A stretch of 40,244 bases of DNA. Source: Anaerolineaceae bacterium UBA6133 (GTDB taxonomy: Bacteria > Chloroflexota > Anaerolineae > Anaerolineales > Anaerolineaceae). A model generated the notes under the pieces. That model was not told where the DNA came from and did no database searches. It saw only the letters and a list, made by a program, of their open reading frames with translations. Location of the stretch: NCBI GenBank assembly GCA_002435825.1, contig DIVL01000048.1:1-40244 (forward strand), in the 5' to 3' direction. Shown here piece after piece: positions 27,731-37,410 of the stretch. Each line of letters begins with the position of its first letter. Positions within the stretch are counted from its first letter, which is position 1. Made by a program: the position numbers and the translations under genes.

Positions 27731-30289
27731 ATGGCTAAAAACAGTGGAAGCAGCGCATTAAATTCCAGTATGAGCCTGGATTCGACCGATTTTAAAGCAG
27801 GGATATCTTCCGCGAATCGGGAATTGAGGTTGTTGGACAGCCAGTTCAAGGCCGGCGTGGCAACGCTGGGAGATTGGACAAAAAGTTCCGAAGGGTTGGA
27901 AAAGCGAATCCAGAGCCTTACCGCCCAGATGGGGGTTCAAGAGCGTAAGGTCCAGTCGATCAGCGAGGAATATCAAAAAGTTGCTGCTGAAAAGGGTGCA
28001 ACGAGCCGCGCTGCGCAAGAGCTGGAAATCAAGCTGAACAAAGAGACTGAAACCCTTGGGAAAATGCAGAAGGAACTGAATGATTCGACCCAGGCGCTAG
28101 ATAAAATGGGCGATGAATCCGACGGGACCTCCAAGGAAGTAGATAAGGTTGGAGATGCCTCGAAAAAGTCTGAAAAAGAGGCAAAGAAATTCGGTGACAC
28201 ACTGAAGGATATCGGAAAGGGGGTTGGAACCACCCTGGCAGGGGTAGGCAAGGCAGTCGCCGCAGTTGGAGCTGCCGCGGTTGGAGCTGCAGCCGGGCTG
28301 ACGGCAATGGTGATGAAGTCCGCAGAGACAGCCGGCGGGCTGGTGGATCTTTCCGCACAGACTGGGTTGACCATCACTCAGATCCAGGAGCTGGATTACG
28401 CGGCGACTCTGATGGGGCTGGACGTGGAAACGATCACAAAGAGCATGTCCAAGTTCACGAACGTGATCGAAGGAGCCGCCAGCGGGGTTGGGCCAATGGC
28501 GGAGGATATGGCAACACTGGGTGTCTCGGTGACAGACAGCAGCGGGGCCTTGAGAGACTCGAACGATGTTTATTTCGAAGCCTTAAATGCCCTCGGGCAG
28601 CTTGAGAATGAAACACAAAAAGAAATTATTGCACAGAATTTATTTGGTAAAAGCTACCAGGAACTGATTCCTTTGATCAATACCTCTGCTGAAGAGATGG
28701 ACGCCCTGAAGACAGAAGCCCATTCTATGGGGGCGGTGATGGAAGAGGACGCGGTAAGGGGGCTGGAAAGCTTGGGTGATGAGATGGACTCGCTCAAGAT
28801 GGGCGCGCAAGGGATGATGGGGACAATTTCAGCGGCGATGCTGCCAACCTTCCAGGGAATAACTGGAATGGCAAAAGGCTGGATGGGGCAGCTTGCCGGC
28901 ATACTGTCAGGATCTGACGGTGATATGTCTAAAATCGGACCGCAGTTGGGAGAGCTTTTGGGGACAATCTTTACAGATCTGGCTGGAAAAGCGCCCGGGA
29001 TGGTGGAACTTGGACTTGGGCTGATACAAGGCTTGCTGACAGCGCTGCTTGCGGCGATGCCGAATCTTATTCCGGCGGCGATCGGGATTGTGGTGAGCCT
29101 GATTGAGGGCATATCGTCAATGGCAGTGCAATTGCTGGAGGCGGCGCCGGAGCTGATCATGCAGCTGGTCAATGGATTGGTGGACGCATTGCCTGAGATA
29201 ATGAAGTCTGGTACAGAGGTGGTGCTGGCGCTAGTAGCAGGAATTGGCGAACTTCTCCCCCGACTGATACCAGCAGCAGTGGGGATGATAGTAACGATCA
29301 TCAATGGGATTGCTGGTGCCTTACCACAGATGATGACAAAAATCGCAGAAATTATTCCCCAGGTAGTAATTGTATTAATTGAGAATTTGCCCTTACTGAT
29401 TGGTGCAGCCTTAGAGCTGATTGTCGCTTTGGTGGATGGACTTGTGCAGGCTTTGCCGGTTTTGGTTGGGTATGTTCCAGAAATTATCCTAGCGATTGTT
29501 GGGGCACTGGTGCAATCCTTGCCAATGATCATTGGTTCTGGAGAGCAAATAATTGAGAGCCTGATCAGCGGGATCACATCTTTATATGGGACGCTGCAAA
29601 CCAGCGGATCAGACGCAATAGCTAAGGTTGTTGACGGGATAAGCAGCTGGTTGAGCAAACTAAAGACCAAAGGGGGGGAGCTCATGTCAAGTTTGATCGA
29701 TGGGATTAAAGGGTTGTTTTCAGCATTGCAAGCCAGCGGATCAGACGCAATAGCTAAGGTTGTTGACGGGATAAACAGCTGGATGAGCGATCTAAAAACC
29801 AAAGGGGGGGAGCTGATTGACAAAATAAAAGAGGGGCTAAAAAACGCAATCAGCACCATCGGGGATATTGGAAAGGACATTGTCGATGGGCTTTGGCAAG
29901 GGATCTTAGATAATTGGGGGACCTTGGTTACAAACATCAAGGTAAAATTTCAAGGTCTCTTTTCAAACGTCAAAGATCTGCTTGGCATCAATAGCCCATC
30001 CAAGCTTTGGGCAGAAGGCATTGGGGGGCCTATCGCAGAGGGTATCGGCGTTGGATTCATGAGGGAAATGGACAAAGTAGAGCGGACCATGCGGACAACA
30101 GTCGCAGGACTGATGCCGGCAATGGAGGTGGGGATCGCCGGGATGGGTATGCGGCCAGCTTTCGCAGGAGTGGGGCAAACTGTTGCAGCAGAGAGACAAC
30201 CAATAACGATCAATGTAAATCCAAGTAAACCGATCGATTATGAGCTGCTAACCAACAAGGTTGTACGGAAAGTGACAGAGGGCTGGTAA
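27731..30289 (+). CDS. Tail tape measure protein
   Basis: 852-aa tape measure. The N-terminus is coiled (about 15-130, LTAQMGVQERKVQSISEEYQ), then Gly/Ala-rich hydrophobic helices (about 160-200 and 390-620), and a C-terminal region with a 132-bp (44-residue) duplication at about 620-710. It sets tail length; 852 aa would suggest a tail of roughly 120-130 nm at about 0.15 nm per residue, an estimate. ATG 27731 follows TTG 27728; GGAG is upstream. A lysin-type domain is not evident. Confidence 0.9.
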   Translation: MAKNSGSSALNSSMSLDSTDFKAGISSANRELRLLDSQFKAGVATLGDWTKSSEGLEKRIQSLTAQMGVQERKVQSISEEYQKVAAEKGATSRAAQELEIKLNKETETLGKMQKELNDSTQALDKMGDESDGTSKEVDKVGDASKKSEKEAKKFGDTLKDIGKGVGTTLAGVGKAVAAVGAAAVGAAAGLTAMVMKSAETAGGLVDLSAQTGLTITQIQELDYAATLMGLDVETITKSMSKFTNVIEGAASGVGPMAEDMATLGVSVTDSSGALRDSNDVYFEALNALGQLENETQKEIIAQNLFGKSYQELIPLINTSAEEMDALKTEAHSMGAVMEEDAVRGLESLGDEMDSLKMGAQGMMGTISAAMLPTFQGITGMAKGWMGQLAGILSGSDGDMSKIGPQLGELLGTIFTDLAGKAPGMVELGLGLIQGLLTALLAAMPNLIPAAIGIVVSLIEGISSMAVQLLEAAPELIMQLVNGLVDALPEIMKSGTEVVLALVAGIGELLPRLIPAAVGMIVTIINGIAGALPQMMTKIAEIIPQVVIVLIENLPLLIGAALELIVALVDGLVQALPVLVGYVPEIILAIVGALVQSLPMIIGSGEQIIESLISGITSLYGTLQTSGSDAIAKVVDGISSWLSKLKTKGGELMSSLIDGIKGLFSALQASGSDAIAKVVDGINSWMSDLKTKGGELIDKIKEGLKNAISTIGDIGKDIVDGLWQGILDNWGTLVTNIKVKFQGLFSNVKDLLGINSPSKLWAEGIGGPIAEGIGVGFMREMDKVERTMRTTVAGLMPAMEVGIAGMGMRPAFAGVGQTVAAERQPITINVNPSKPIDYELLTNKVVRKVTEGW
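29601..29821 (+). repeat. 132-bp tandem duplication in the tape measure gene
   Basis: The first 42 bases starting CCAGCGGATC at 29601 recur identically at 29733, and similarity continues into AAAGGGGGGGAGCT. The offset of 132 bp (44 codons) keeps the frame and adds six turns of helix, so it can lengthen the tail without a break. Confidence 0.8.
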
Positions 30290-31572
30290 TGGGCAGTAGT
30301 TTGGTTTTTGTTTCGGGCTCCACACGGATCGATCTCAATGAGCGTACAGGATTATTTTTGCAAGCTGGATATTATCCAACGGTTGATGTGAGAGCAAAAA
30401 CAGTAACTGAATCCGTCAAAGTACAACTGCGAGGGCCGATCTCAACAAATATTCAGCAACTTGACCGCTGGTTCGAGCGTGCCAGGTCAAATGACCCAAC
30501 TATGGAAAAGATCTACCTGGAATATAAAGTTGCTGAAGGAGAGACTGCCTGGCGGAGTCGGATTTATGACGGTGCGGTGGTTGTGAGCAAAGCAGTAAGC
30601 AGGGAATACTATCAAGGGAGAGTGAACGTAGAGATCTCGTTTGAGCGAGATTCGTTTTGGGAAGGGGCAGAGACACAGATTCCCCTTACGAACGAGAACG
30701 GGACGAACAACACCACCGGATTGACAATTTACAACACGAATGACCGGTTAGGAGTTGCTCCAAACGTGAGAGTAAATTGTGTCGGCATAAGTGGAGCTAA
30801 TGTTTTGGGTTCGATCCCTGCTCCACCAAGAATAGAGATCACGAATACCTATTCCAGCGGAACAGCACGCTTATCCGATTTCTGGATCGGCAGATCTATT
30901 GACGACACGACAAACCCATTTCAGTGGTTTATTCCGCATGAAGTAACAATAAACACAGCTGCAAGCACAGAACAGCAAATTTCATTAACCGAACTTGCCA
31001 CGAATTTCCTGAAGGGCACTAAGGGCGGGCACTATCGGATTTTCACAAAAATGCATTACGGCTATCAGGATTTACGATTGAATGTTGCTCTTTATTTCCC
31101 GGCTTCGGTTGCATTGACCCCGATGCAGAAAGCTCCGGAAGTCGTGCAGAATTATGGGAGCGTTGTGGATTTGGGCACACTTCAAATACCCCCGTGGTTG
31201 CCGGGTATATCCGATCAAGCTCCAGTCGGTCTGAGACTTGGAGGTAGGCGCGCGGGCGGATTCAACCAAACTTTTTTCGACTTTTTCCTTTTCCCTGCAA
31301 ACGCTTTTAGACAATTGATTCCACGAGGTTATGGAATTGCAACAGGCGTTACACTGGCTGACGACGGGATTGCAGAAACCGTTTGGACTCAAGGTTGGGA
31401 CGGTGGAGGAAAGACCGGTCATTACAGCGGATATGGCGATTGGATCACTCTCGTTCCTGGCAAGAGTCAAAAGCTCTTGTTCTTAACTAAAACTATGACT
31501 GGTGGCTATGAGGACGAAATTTCAGCGTCAATTAAAGTCTTTTATCGACCCCGCGAGTTAATGCCATTATGA
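30289..31572 (+). CDS. Distal tail protein (Dit-like)
   Basis: 427-aa protein. LNERTGLFLQAGYYPTVDVRAKTVTESVKVQLRG is followed by a beta-rich domain (to about 160), a galectin-like middle (SGTARLSDFWIG) and a C-terminal extension. Dit sits at the tail tip under the tube; position after the tape measure supports it. It overlaps both neighbours by one to four bases. Confidence 0.68.
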   Translation: MGSSLVFVSGSTRIDLNERTGLFLQAGYYPTVDVRAKTVTESVKVQLRGPISTNIQQLDRWFERARSNDPTMEKIYLEYKVAEGETAWRSRIYDGAVVVSKAVSREYYQGRVNVEISFERDSFWEGAETQIPLTNENGTNNTTGLTIYNTNDRLGVAPNVRVNCVGISGANVLGSIPAPPRIEITNTYSSGTARLSDFWIGRSIDDTTNPFQWFIPHEVTINTAASTEQQISLTELATNFLKGTKGGHYRIFTKMHYGYQDLRLNVALYFPASVALTPMQKAPEVVQNYGSVVDLGTLQIPPWLPGISDQAPVGLRLGGRRAGGFNQTFFDFFLFPANAFRQLIPRGYGIATGVTLADDGIAETVWTQGWDGGGKTGHYSGYGDWITLVPGKSQKLLFLTKTMTGGYEDEISASIKVFYRPRELMPL

Positions 31573-33116
31573 ACATTTATTTTTGGCAACGCTCAAAATA
31601 TCTGAATAACCAACACGGAATCCCGGGTGATTTGGAAATTAAATTAGAGCGCTATTCAAAAACATGGTTGGGGGGTTGTGATAAGGCAGAGTTTAGCGTT
31701 GATGGAAGTAAGGAAAGCCTGCTCTTACTGCTGAATCTCGTTCGGACTGGTGTAACTGTGCACACCGAAGCGGCCACTCCATTATGGTGGGGGTACGTGG
31801 GCCGGGTGGAAGTCGAAGTGGAAGGTGTTTTGGCAACCGTTGATTTTGAAAATATCGCAAACGAAATTGCAGTCGCTTATACGAAAGTTGACCTGAGTGG
31901 AAACACGATTGGAATCAGACAGACAACTCCGTGGATTGGTGATCCAGATTCAATTTCTGAATATGGGCGGCGGCGACTTTTGATCACTGGCGCGAGTATG
32001 AATGCTGTTTCCGCAAACGCACTCGCAAACCAAAAATTACAGAGTTTGAGACTACCAAAATTGGTTTTAACGACTCGTAGGAACAGTGGCAAAAATCAAG
32101 CAAAGATTTATTGCAGAGGCTGGATCCACTTATTTGAGGGGCAATATTGCGAAGTCCCAACTACATTAGCGCTTTCCTTTGCTACTGTTGGGCAAGGGAG
32201 TATATCCTTTGATGTTGAAAAGAAATGGGCACAATCATTTACACCCGTTTCTGACATCAATTTAGGTGAGATTGCGGTGTACACAAAGAGAACCGGGAGT
32301 CCAGGTGATCTGTCTGTATCACTTTATTCGGATAATGATGGGAAGCCCGGCTCTCAATTAGTTTCAGGCACAAAATTTTCTGGCTTGATCGAAACGAATT
32401 ATGGCTGGGTGAACGTCCCCCTAAGCCAAACTTATATGTTGATATCCGGCACTAAATATTTCATTGTTGTAGATACCGACAATGCAGATGCCAACAACTT
32501 TTACACATTCCCAATTGACCAGAATAACACCTATCCTGGAGGTAATCTGTTCTTGTATGACAATGTACAAGGCGCTTGGATCGAGCAGGAATCAGATACC
32601 CCGTTCCGGCTATATGCAAACGAACTGATCGAGACTACCCAACAGATCCAAAACTACCTGACGCAATTCGGGGAGGTATTGAACTGGATTCGAATAGACG
32701 TTCGTTCCGGGATTTACAGTGAGAGCCATAGAAGCGGAGACACGACCGTTTACGACGAGTTGAAAGCGCATTTGGAAACAGGTACATCGAATTACAGGCG
32801 AATTTTGAGCCGGATAAATATTGATCGAACTGTTGATGTCTGGGAACAGCCAGACGAAACAAGCCTGCCTGAGATCGAGTATCGAACAGATGGACGGATC
32901 TATTATCTCGCAGGATCAGAAGTAGAATCGGGTTTTGACCCTGTCGGCAAGTGGGTCAGCGTTATTCCTATTACCAAGTCAAGCTCATACTTTTCAGCCA
33001 TAAACGGAATGAATAATTACTTTGTGGACGCCTGTGAATGGGATAGTGAAGGCAAGCCCTCAATCCGACCTTCCGATTGGAAAAATCCATATGCTGTAAG
33101 GATACAAGATGGCTGA
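31569..33116 (+). CDS. Tail-tip / tail-associated protein with an inserted beta domain
   Basis: 515-aa protein in the Tal (tail-associated lysin/baseplate hub) position. The N-terminal part (EIKLERYSKTWLGGCDKAEFSVDG, then LWWGYVGRVEVEVEG) is hub-like. Residues about 218-353 (KWAQSFTPVSDINLGEIAVYTKR to PFRLYAN) form an inserted jelly-roll-like domain, possibly carbohydrate-binding. No catalytic motif was seen, so lysin activity is not claimed. Confidence 0.62.
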   Translation: MNIYFWQRSKYLNNQHGIPGDLEIKLERYSKTWLGGCDKAEFSVDGSKESLLLLLNLVRTGVTVHTEAATPLWWGYVGRVEVEVEGVLATVDFENIANEIAVAYTKVDLSGNTIGIRQTTPWIGDPDSISEYGRRRLLITGASMNAVSANALANQKLQSLRLPKLVLTTRRNSGKNQAKIYCRGWIHLFEGQYCEVPTTLALSFATVGQGSISFDVEKKWAQSFTPVSDINLGEIAVYTKRTGSPGDLSVSLYSDNDGKPGSQLVSGTKFSGLIETNYGWVNVPLSQTYMLISGTKYFIVVDTDNADANNFYTFPIDQNNTYPGGNLFLYDNVQGAWIEQESDTPFRLYANELIETTQQIQNYLTQFGEVLNWIRIDVRSGIYSESHRSGDTTVYDELKAHLETGTSNYRRILSRINIDRTVDVWEQPDETSLPEIEYRTDGRIYYLAGSEVESGFDPVGKWVSVIPITKSSSYFSAINGMNNYFVDACEWDSEGKPSIRPSDWKNPYAVRIQDG

Positions 33117-33729
33117 TAATAAGCGAACAAGCGAGTACAGAAAACTACTGCCCTTTATCGCAAGGGCATCTGGCGATGTTGGGGATGATACTATTGGCGA
33201 GGACGTGCAGGCTTTATTGCAGGCGTTGAACACTCATAAGACAAGCAGTGACCATGACGGGCGTTATTATACCGAAAGCGAAATGGATTCGGCTTTGGGC
33301 TTGAAAGCAAACAAAGCCGTCACCCTTGCCGCCGGAAGCGGTTTGACTGGGGGCGGGGACCTGTCCGAAGACAGAACGTTTAATGTTGGAGCAGAAAATG
33401 GAATTATTGTAACTGATGACGCTGTAGGGGTTGATATGGCCACGAATTTTATTTGGTCTGGCATCCATACATTCAATTCAGCAGTCATTATCAATGGCCC
33501 CTTTGCTTTAGGATCAGACCAATTAATGGTAAATAACAACGGTGATGATGTAGATGTGGAATTGCAACTCTACAGAACTACCGGAGGACCATTCTCTCTA
33601 TTTTGGAATGGTGATGTGGGTTGGACAACTAAACCATTCCGACCTCAAGACCTATTGATCAATCGGATTTCAGACACAGAGCCTTCTAATCCAAAGGCCG
33701 GCATGGTATGGGTGGACCCCAATGACTAA
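33109..33729 (+). CDS. Tail appendage protein
   Basis: 206-aa protein with a helical N-terminus and SGLTGGGDLSEDRTFNVG at about 78-95, a motif common in phage tail fibres and tip proteins. It ends PSNPKAGMVWVDPND, a short motif seen before fibre genes. Its exact role is unknown. It overlaps the GT gene by eight bases. Confidence 0.6.
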   Translation: MADNKRTSEYRKLLPFIARASGDVGDDTIGEDVQALLQALNTHKTSSDHDGRYYTESEMDSALGLKANKAVTLAAGSGLTGGGDLSEDRTFNVGAENGIIVTDDAVGVDMATNFIWSGIHTFNSAVIINGPFALGSDQLMVNNNGDDVDVELQLYRTTGGPFSLFWNGDVGWTTKPFRPQDLLINRISDTEPSNPKAGMVWVDPND

Positions 33730-34993
33730 GATAAGCGTTATTACCCCGCTGCATGATAAAGGAAATCAATACATCGAGGAAGCGATGCGCTCCCTCCAGG
33801 CACAAACCTTTCAGGATTTTGAATGGATCATTCTGCAAAACAATGGAGGCAAAATCCCTGATGCAGTCGGTCAATATGATAAAGCAAAGGTTTCGGATTA
33901 TGCGGTCAAGGCAAACATCGGAGCATTGAAAGGCCATGCCTGCAGTCTTGCCCAGGGCGAGATCATTGTAGAACTGGACGCGGATGACCAACTAACACCC
34001 GAGGCTCTTCATATCATCTGGCATTCGTTACAAAACGAAAAGGTATTCTTTTTTTCTGAAAGCTGGGAATTAACACCTGATGGCAATCCTCAACTCTATG
34101 GCTCTTATTATGGATGGAAACATGACAGTGCCTGGCTTAAAGGCAAGGATATAGAATACAACAAATCTTTTGATGTTGATCCCTGTTCCATCCGGCAGAT
34201 CTTCTGGGCTCCCAATCATGTCCGTGCCTGGACAAAGAAAGCTTACGATGCCATTGGTGGACATGACCGCAATCTTGAAGTTGGCGATGATCACGATCTG
34301 ATCATGCGCTTTTACATTGCCTATGGTGAGAAAGGCTTTTATCACTTCAACCAACCGCTTTATATTTACAGGGTTCACCCAGGCAACACCTACCAGGAGA
34401 AAGCGCAGAAAATCGCCGATCAAAGCTGGGATAATTACTATCGCCATATGCACGACATTCTCATGCGCTGGTGCAAAGACTATGAGCTCGATGCCCTGGA
34501 CCTCGGGGGTAGGTTTGACGCACCCAAAGACATGAAGGTGGTGGATAAAAACCAACCCTGCGATCTACAGCTTGATCTTGATACAATCTGGCCCTTCGGT
34601 TGGGATCAAATCAAAACCGAAAGTGTCGGCTATATTCGGGCCTATGATTTCATTGAGCATATCAAGAACCCCATCCAACTAATGAATGAAACCTACAGAG
34701 TGCTGGCACCAGGCGGATGGGTAAGGATTGCTGTTCCTTCCACTGATGGCCGGGGAGCCTTTCAGGACCCCACTCATGTGAGTTTCTGGAACCTCAATAG
34801 TTTTTGGTACTATACCAACCCCAATTATGCCAAGTATATTCAGCCTGACTTTGTTGGTAAATTCCAGATTGCCAGATTGCAGCAGATCTTCCCATCCGAA
34901 TGGCATAAAGAAAATAACATCCCTTACGTCATGGCTGATCTGATCGCCTTGAAAGACAACTGGCCCATAGGAGAGAGCCTATGGCCACGCTAA
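33722..34993 (+). CDS. Glycosyltransferase (GT2)-methyltransferase-like fusion
   Basis: 423-aa bifunctional-looking enzyme. Residues 1-230 are a GT-A fold glycosyltransferase 2: SVITPLHDKGNQYIEEAMRSL, the nucleotide-sugar/metal motif ELDADDQ (Asp86-Asp88) and HDRNLEVGDDHDLIMRF. Residues about 260-415 resemble a class I SAM methyltransferase (ALDLGGRF, YDFIEHIKNPIQLMNETYRVLAPGGWVRIAVP), although the canonical glycine-rich loop is only weakly kept. It lies in the tail operon directly before, and overlapping, the collagen-like fibre gene, so the fibre or another tail protein is the obvious substrate. The sugar and target are unknown. Confidence 0.8.
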   Translation: MTKISVITPLHDKGNQYIEEAMRSLQAQTFQDFEWIILQNNGGKIPDAVGQYDKAKVSDYAVKANIGALKGHACSLAQGEIIVELDADDQLTPEALHIIWHSLQNEKVFFFSESWELTPDGNPQLYGSYYGWKHDSAWLKGKDIEYNKSFDVDPCSIRQIFWAPNHVRAWTKKAYDAIGGHDRNLEVGDDHDLIMRFYIAYGEKGFYHFNQPLYIYRVHPGNTYQEKAQKIADQSWDNYYRHMHDILMRWCKDYELDALDLGGRFDAPKDMKVVDKNQPCDLQLDLDTIWPFGWDQIKTESVGYIRAYDFIEHIKNPIQLMNETYRVLAPGGWVRIAVPSTDGRGAFQDPTHVSFWNLNSFWYYTNPNYAKYIQPDFVGKFQIARLQQIFPSEWHKENNIPYVMADLIALKDNWPIGESLWPR

Positions 34994-37359
34994 AGATCCG
35001 CAACGAAACCAATGATGGCTGGTATGAGTTCGGACATCAAGGTCCGCAAGGCTATCAAGGTGTACAAGGTCATCAAGGCCCTGTTGGTGCACAAGGAACT
35101 CAAGGCCCGCAAGGAAATCAGGGTTTTCAAGGTGCCACTGGTTTACAAGGACAAGAGGGGGCACAAGGTGAACGGGGTTTTCAAGGAGATCAGGGACCTG
35201 TTGGTAATCAGGGCGTACAAGGCGCAACCGGTCCACAAGGGCAAGAAGGGCCACAAGGTGAGCGGGGTTACCAAGGATATCAAGGCATAGCCGGAAGTCA
35301 AGGTGAGGTTGGAGAAACCGGTCCACAAGGCACGATGGGACCACAGGGAAATCAAGGCTATCAAGGTTTTCAAGGTCTCACTGGTGCCCAAGGCATACCT
35401 GGGGAAATAGGTCCCCAAGGATACCAAGGTTCGCAGGGTAGCCAGGGCATCAACGGAATAGATGGAGCTCAAGGTCCACAAGGATTGACCGGTCCCCAAG
35501 GATCTCAAGGACCAGAAGGCCCACAGGGGTATCAGGGATACCAAGGAGTTACTGGAAGTCAGGGCGCACAAGGCGCAATAGGGCCAGAAGGTATTGTCTG
35601 GCGTGGAAATTGGACAACTGCAACTTACTACAACCAAGATGATGCTGTCCATTATGACGGAGATAGTTATATCTGTCTGACTGGCCATACTTCAAGTACT
35701 CCTCCCCCTAATGCCAATTGGTCTATGCTCTCCCAGGAAGGAGCGATTGGCCCGCAAGGGCCGCAGGGTTTAGCAGGTGCACAAGGACCCACTGGCCCCC
35801 AGGGTAATCAAGGTGCTGAAGGTGCACAAGGTAGTACAGGCGCACAGGGTGTCCAAGGCTTGGCTGGCCCTACCGGACCACAGGGAGATCAAGGTGAGAT
35901 CGGCGCAGATGGTCCGCAAGGTTTGACTGGACCCCAAGGTTTGACTGGACCGCAGGGTTTGACTGGTCCACAGGGATTTCAAGGTGTGCAAGGACCTCAA
36001 GGCATTCAAGGCGTTCAAGGCAGTCAAGGTTTGATTGGTAATCAAGGCCCTACTGGTCCACAGGGTTTTCAGGGTGCACAAGGAAGCCAAGGCATTCAAG
36101 GCTACCAGGGAAGTCAGGGTCCTATTGGTGTGCAAGGCCCTACCGGTCCGCAAGGTTATCAAGGCTTGACTGGATCGCAGGGTTCAACCGGACCTCAGGG
36201 GTCTCAAGGTTTATCGGGTCCACAAGGCTCAATGGGATATCAAGGCCCTACTGGTGCACAAGGACCTACTGGCCCACAAGGATCGCAAGGGCCACAGGGG
36301 GCACAGGGTTTACTCGGTGATGTACTGGCTCACGTAGTATCTATTGATACCACTGGCCGATTCCAACAAGGTACTGGCACTTGGGGTACAGACTTTACCG
36401 GCTCTGCTATCTGGTCCGAAGGCTCTCCTGCTGTCATGAATATTGGCGGTTGGAATAATAACGTCAAGCAGTGGTGGGGCGGAAGTGATGGAGCCTTGAT
36501 TGCCGGGAATGGAAGATATGTCAGATTAGACGAAAATGGCTTATCACTTTGGAGAGGGGCTTCTTCTTTTGGAAATGACCCGGGCATATTTTTCCATGAT
36601 GCTGAACAAACCGACCATGCATCAAATATTTTTTGGAAAGCGTATGTTTATCATGCTGCAAATGACAACACATTGAATATATTATCTAAAGGCGACGGTA
36701 TTATTATTCAAGATATTGCATATGGAGACTATACACCAAGTAAAATATCGTTAGGCGTTTATAAAGATGGACAACCTACATGGGACGCCTATGTGAGACT
36801 TTATTCTGCTACCCAAACAAACTCATCGTATTTAGATATAACTTGTAATGACACTATAAACCACGGCAATCTCGTTGTCGATGGCACACTCAAAGATGGG
36901 GCTGGAGTTGGGTATCTAAAAACCACTGGCAAAGCTGCTGACAGCGATAAGCTGGACGGCAAAGATAGCACGGAATTTGTTGATAAAACAACTTTTGATA
37001 GCAGTTGGTCAACTTGGACGCCGACCGTGACGGGTTGGGCGACGGGCTATACCGTCTACACTGCCAGATACAAACTTATCGGCAAAACTTGTTTCTTTAC
37101 AGTTGATATAAGCGGAACATCAAATAGTACTGCCGTTCAGATTTCAATGCCATATACTTCGCTCAATACTACAAATGCGATTTGGGCAGGAGTGAACGGT
37201 TATATGCAGAACGGTGGCACGGTCTTGACAGCAGCGGGCAGGTGGTACATTGGTTATAACAACTCAACACTTATCGCTTATATCAACATGGCGTCTGGCG
37301 CGTGGACTGCGTCAGGGGCAAAGCGTGTCCGAATAATGGGATTTTACGAAATAGATTAG
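34981..37359 (+). CDS. Collagen-like tail fibre with carbohydrate-binding-like insert
   Basis: 792-aa fibre. About 62 Gly-X-Y triplets cover residues 18-203, a 45-residue module (205-250) with WRGNWTTATYYNQDDAVHYDGDSY and WSML resembles a CBM5/12-type module, and about 64 more triplets run to 446. The Y position is mostly Gln, sometimes Thr. The C-terminal third (447-792) has a jelly-roll-like part, the motif ADSDKLDGKDSTEF, and a final receptor-binding-like domain. Such fibres trimerise into a triple helix; the end domain probably binds the host surface. It overlaps the GT gene by 13 bp, and GGAG is immediately upstream. Confidence 0.85.
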   Translation: MATLKIRNETNDGWYEFGHQGPQGYQGVQGHQGPVGAQGTQGPQGNQGFQGATGLQGQEGAQGERGFQGDQGPVGNQGVQGATGPQGQEGPQGERGYQGYQGIAGSQGEVGETGPQGTMGPQGNQGYQGFQGLTGAQGIPGEIGPQGYQGSQGSQGINGIDGAQGPQGLTGPQGSQGPEGPQGYQGYQGVTGSQGAQGAIGPEGIVWRGNWTTATYYNQDDAVHYDGDSYICLTGHTSSTPPPNANWSMLSQEGAIGPQGPQGLAGAQGPTGPQGNQGAEGAQGSTGAQGVQGLAGPTGPQGDQGEIGADGPQGLTGPQGLTGPQGLTGPQGFQGVQGPQGIQGVQGSQGLIGNQGPTGPQGFQGAQGSQGIQGYQGSQGPIGVQGPTGPQGYQGLTGSQGSTGPQGSQGLSGPQGSMGYQGPTGAQGPTGPQGSQGPQGAQGLLGDVLAHVVSIDTTGRFQQGTGTWGTDFTGSAIWSEGSPAVMNIGGWNNNVKQWWGGSDGALIAGNGRYVRLDENGLSLWRGASSFGNDPGIFFHDAEQTDHASNIFWKAYVYHAANDNTLNILSKGDGIIIQDIAYGDYTPSKISLGVYKDGQPTWDAYVRLYSATQTNSSYLDITCNDTINHGNLVVDGTLKDGAGVGYLKTTGKAADSDKLDGKDSTEFVDKTTFDSSWSTWTPTVTGWATGYTVYTARYKLIGKTCFFTVDISGTSNSTAVQISMPYTSLNTTNAIWAGVNGYMQNGGTVLTAAGRWYIGYNNSTLIAYINMASGAWTASGAKRVRIMGFYEID

Positions 37360-37368
37360 GAGGCTACG

Positions 37369-37410
37369 ATGCCATATAAAATAAAGAAAAGAAAAGAGGA
37401 AATATTATGA
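37369..37410 (+). CDS. Thirteen-codon basic ORF bridging fibre and endolysin
   Basis: MPYKIKKRKEEIL, with GGAGG five bases upstream. Its stop overlaps the endolysin ATG (ATGA), and its 3' part supplies the endolysin's GAGG. It may only couple translation. Listed with low confidence because of its size. Confidence 0.3.
   Translation: MPYKIKKRKEEIL

Noticed and set aside
28654..29940. Leftward ORF of 428 aa inside the tape measure
   Set aside because: It is Ser/Ile/Pro-rich, as expected for the antisense of a Gly/Ala/Leu-rich gene, and it lies wholly inside the clear tape measure frame.
35012..36162. ORFs in other frames within the collagen fibre gene
   Set aside because: They are artefacts of the Gly-X-Gln codon periodicity, which keeps the other frames open.
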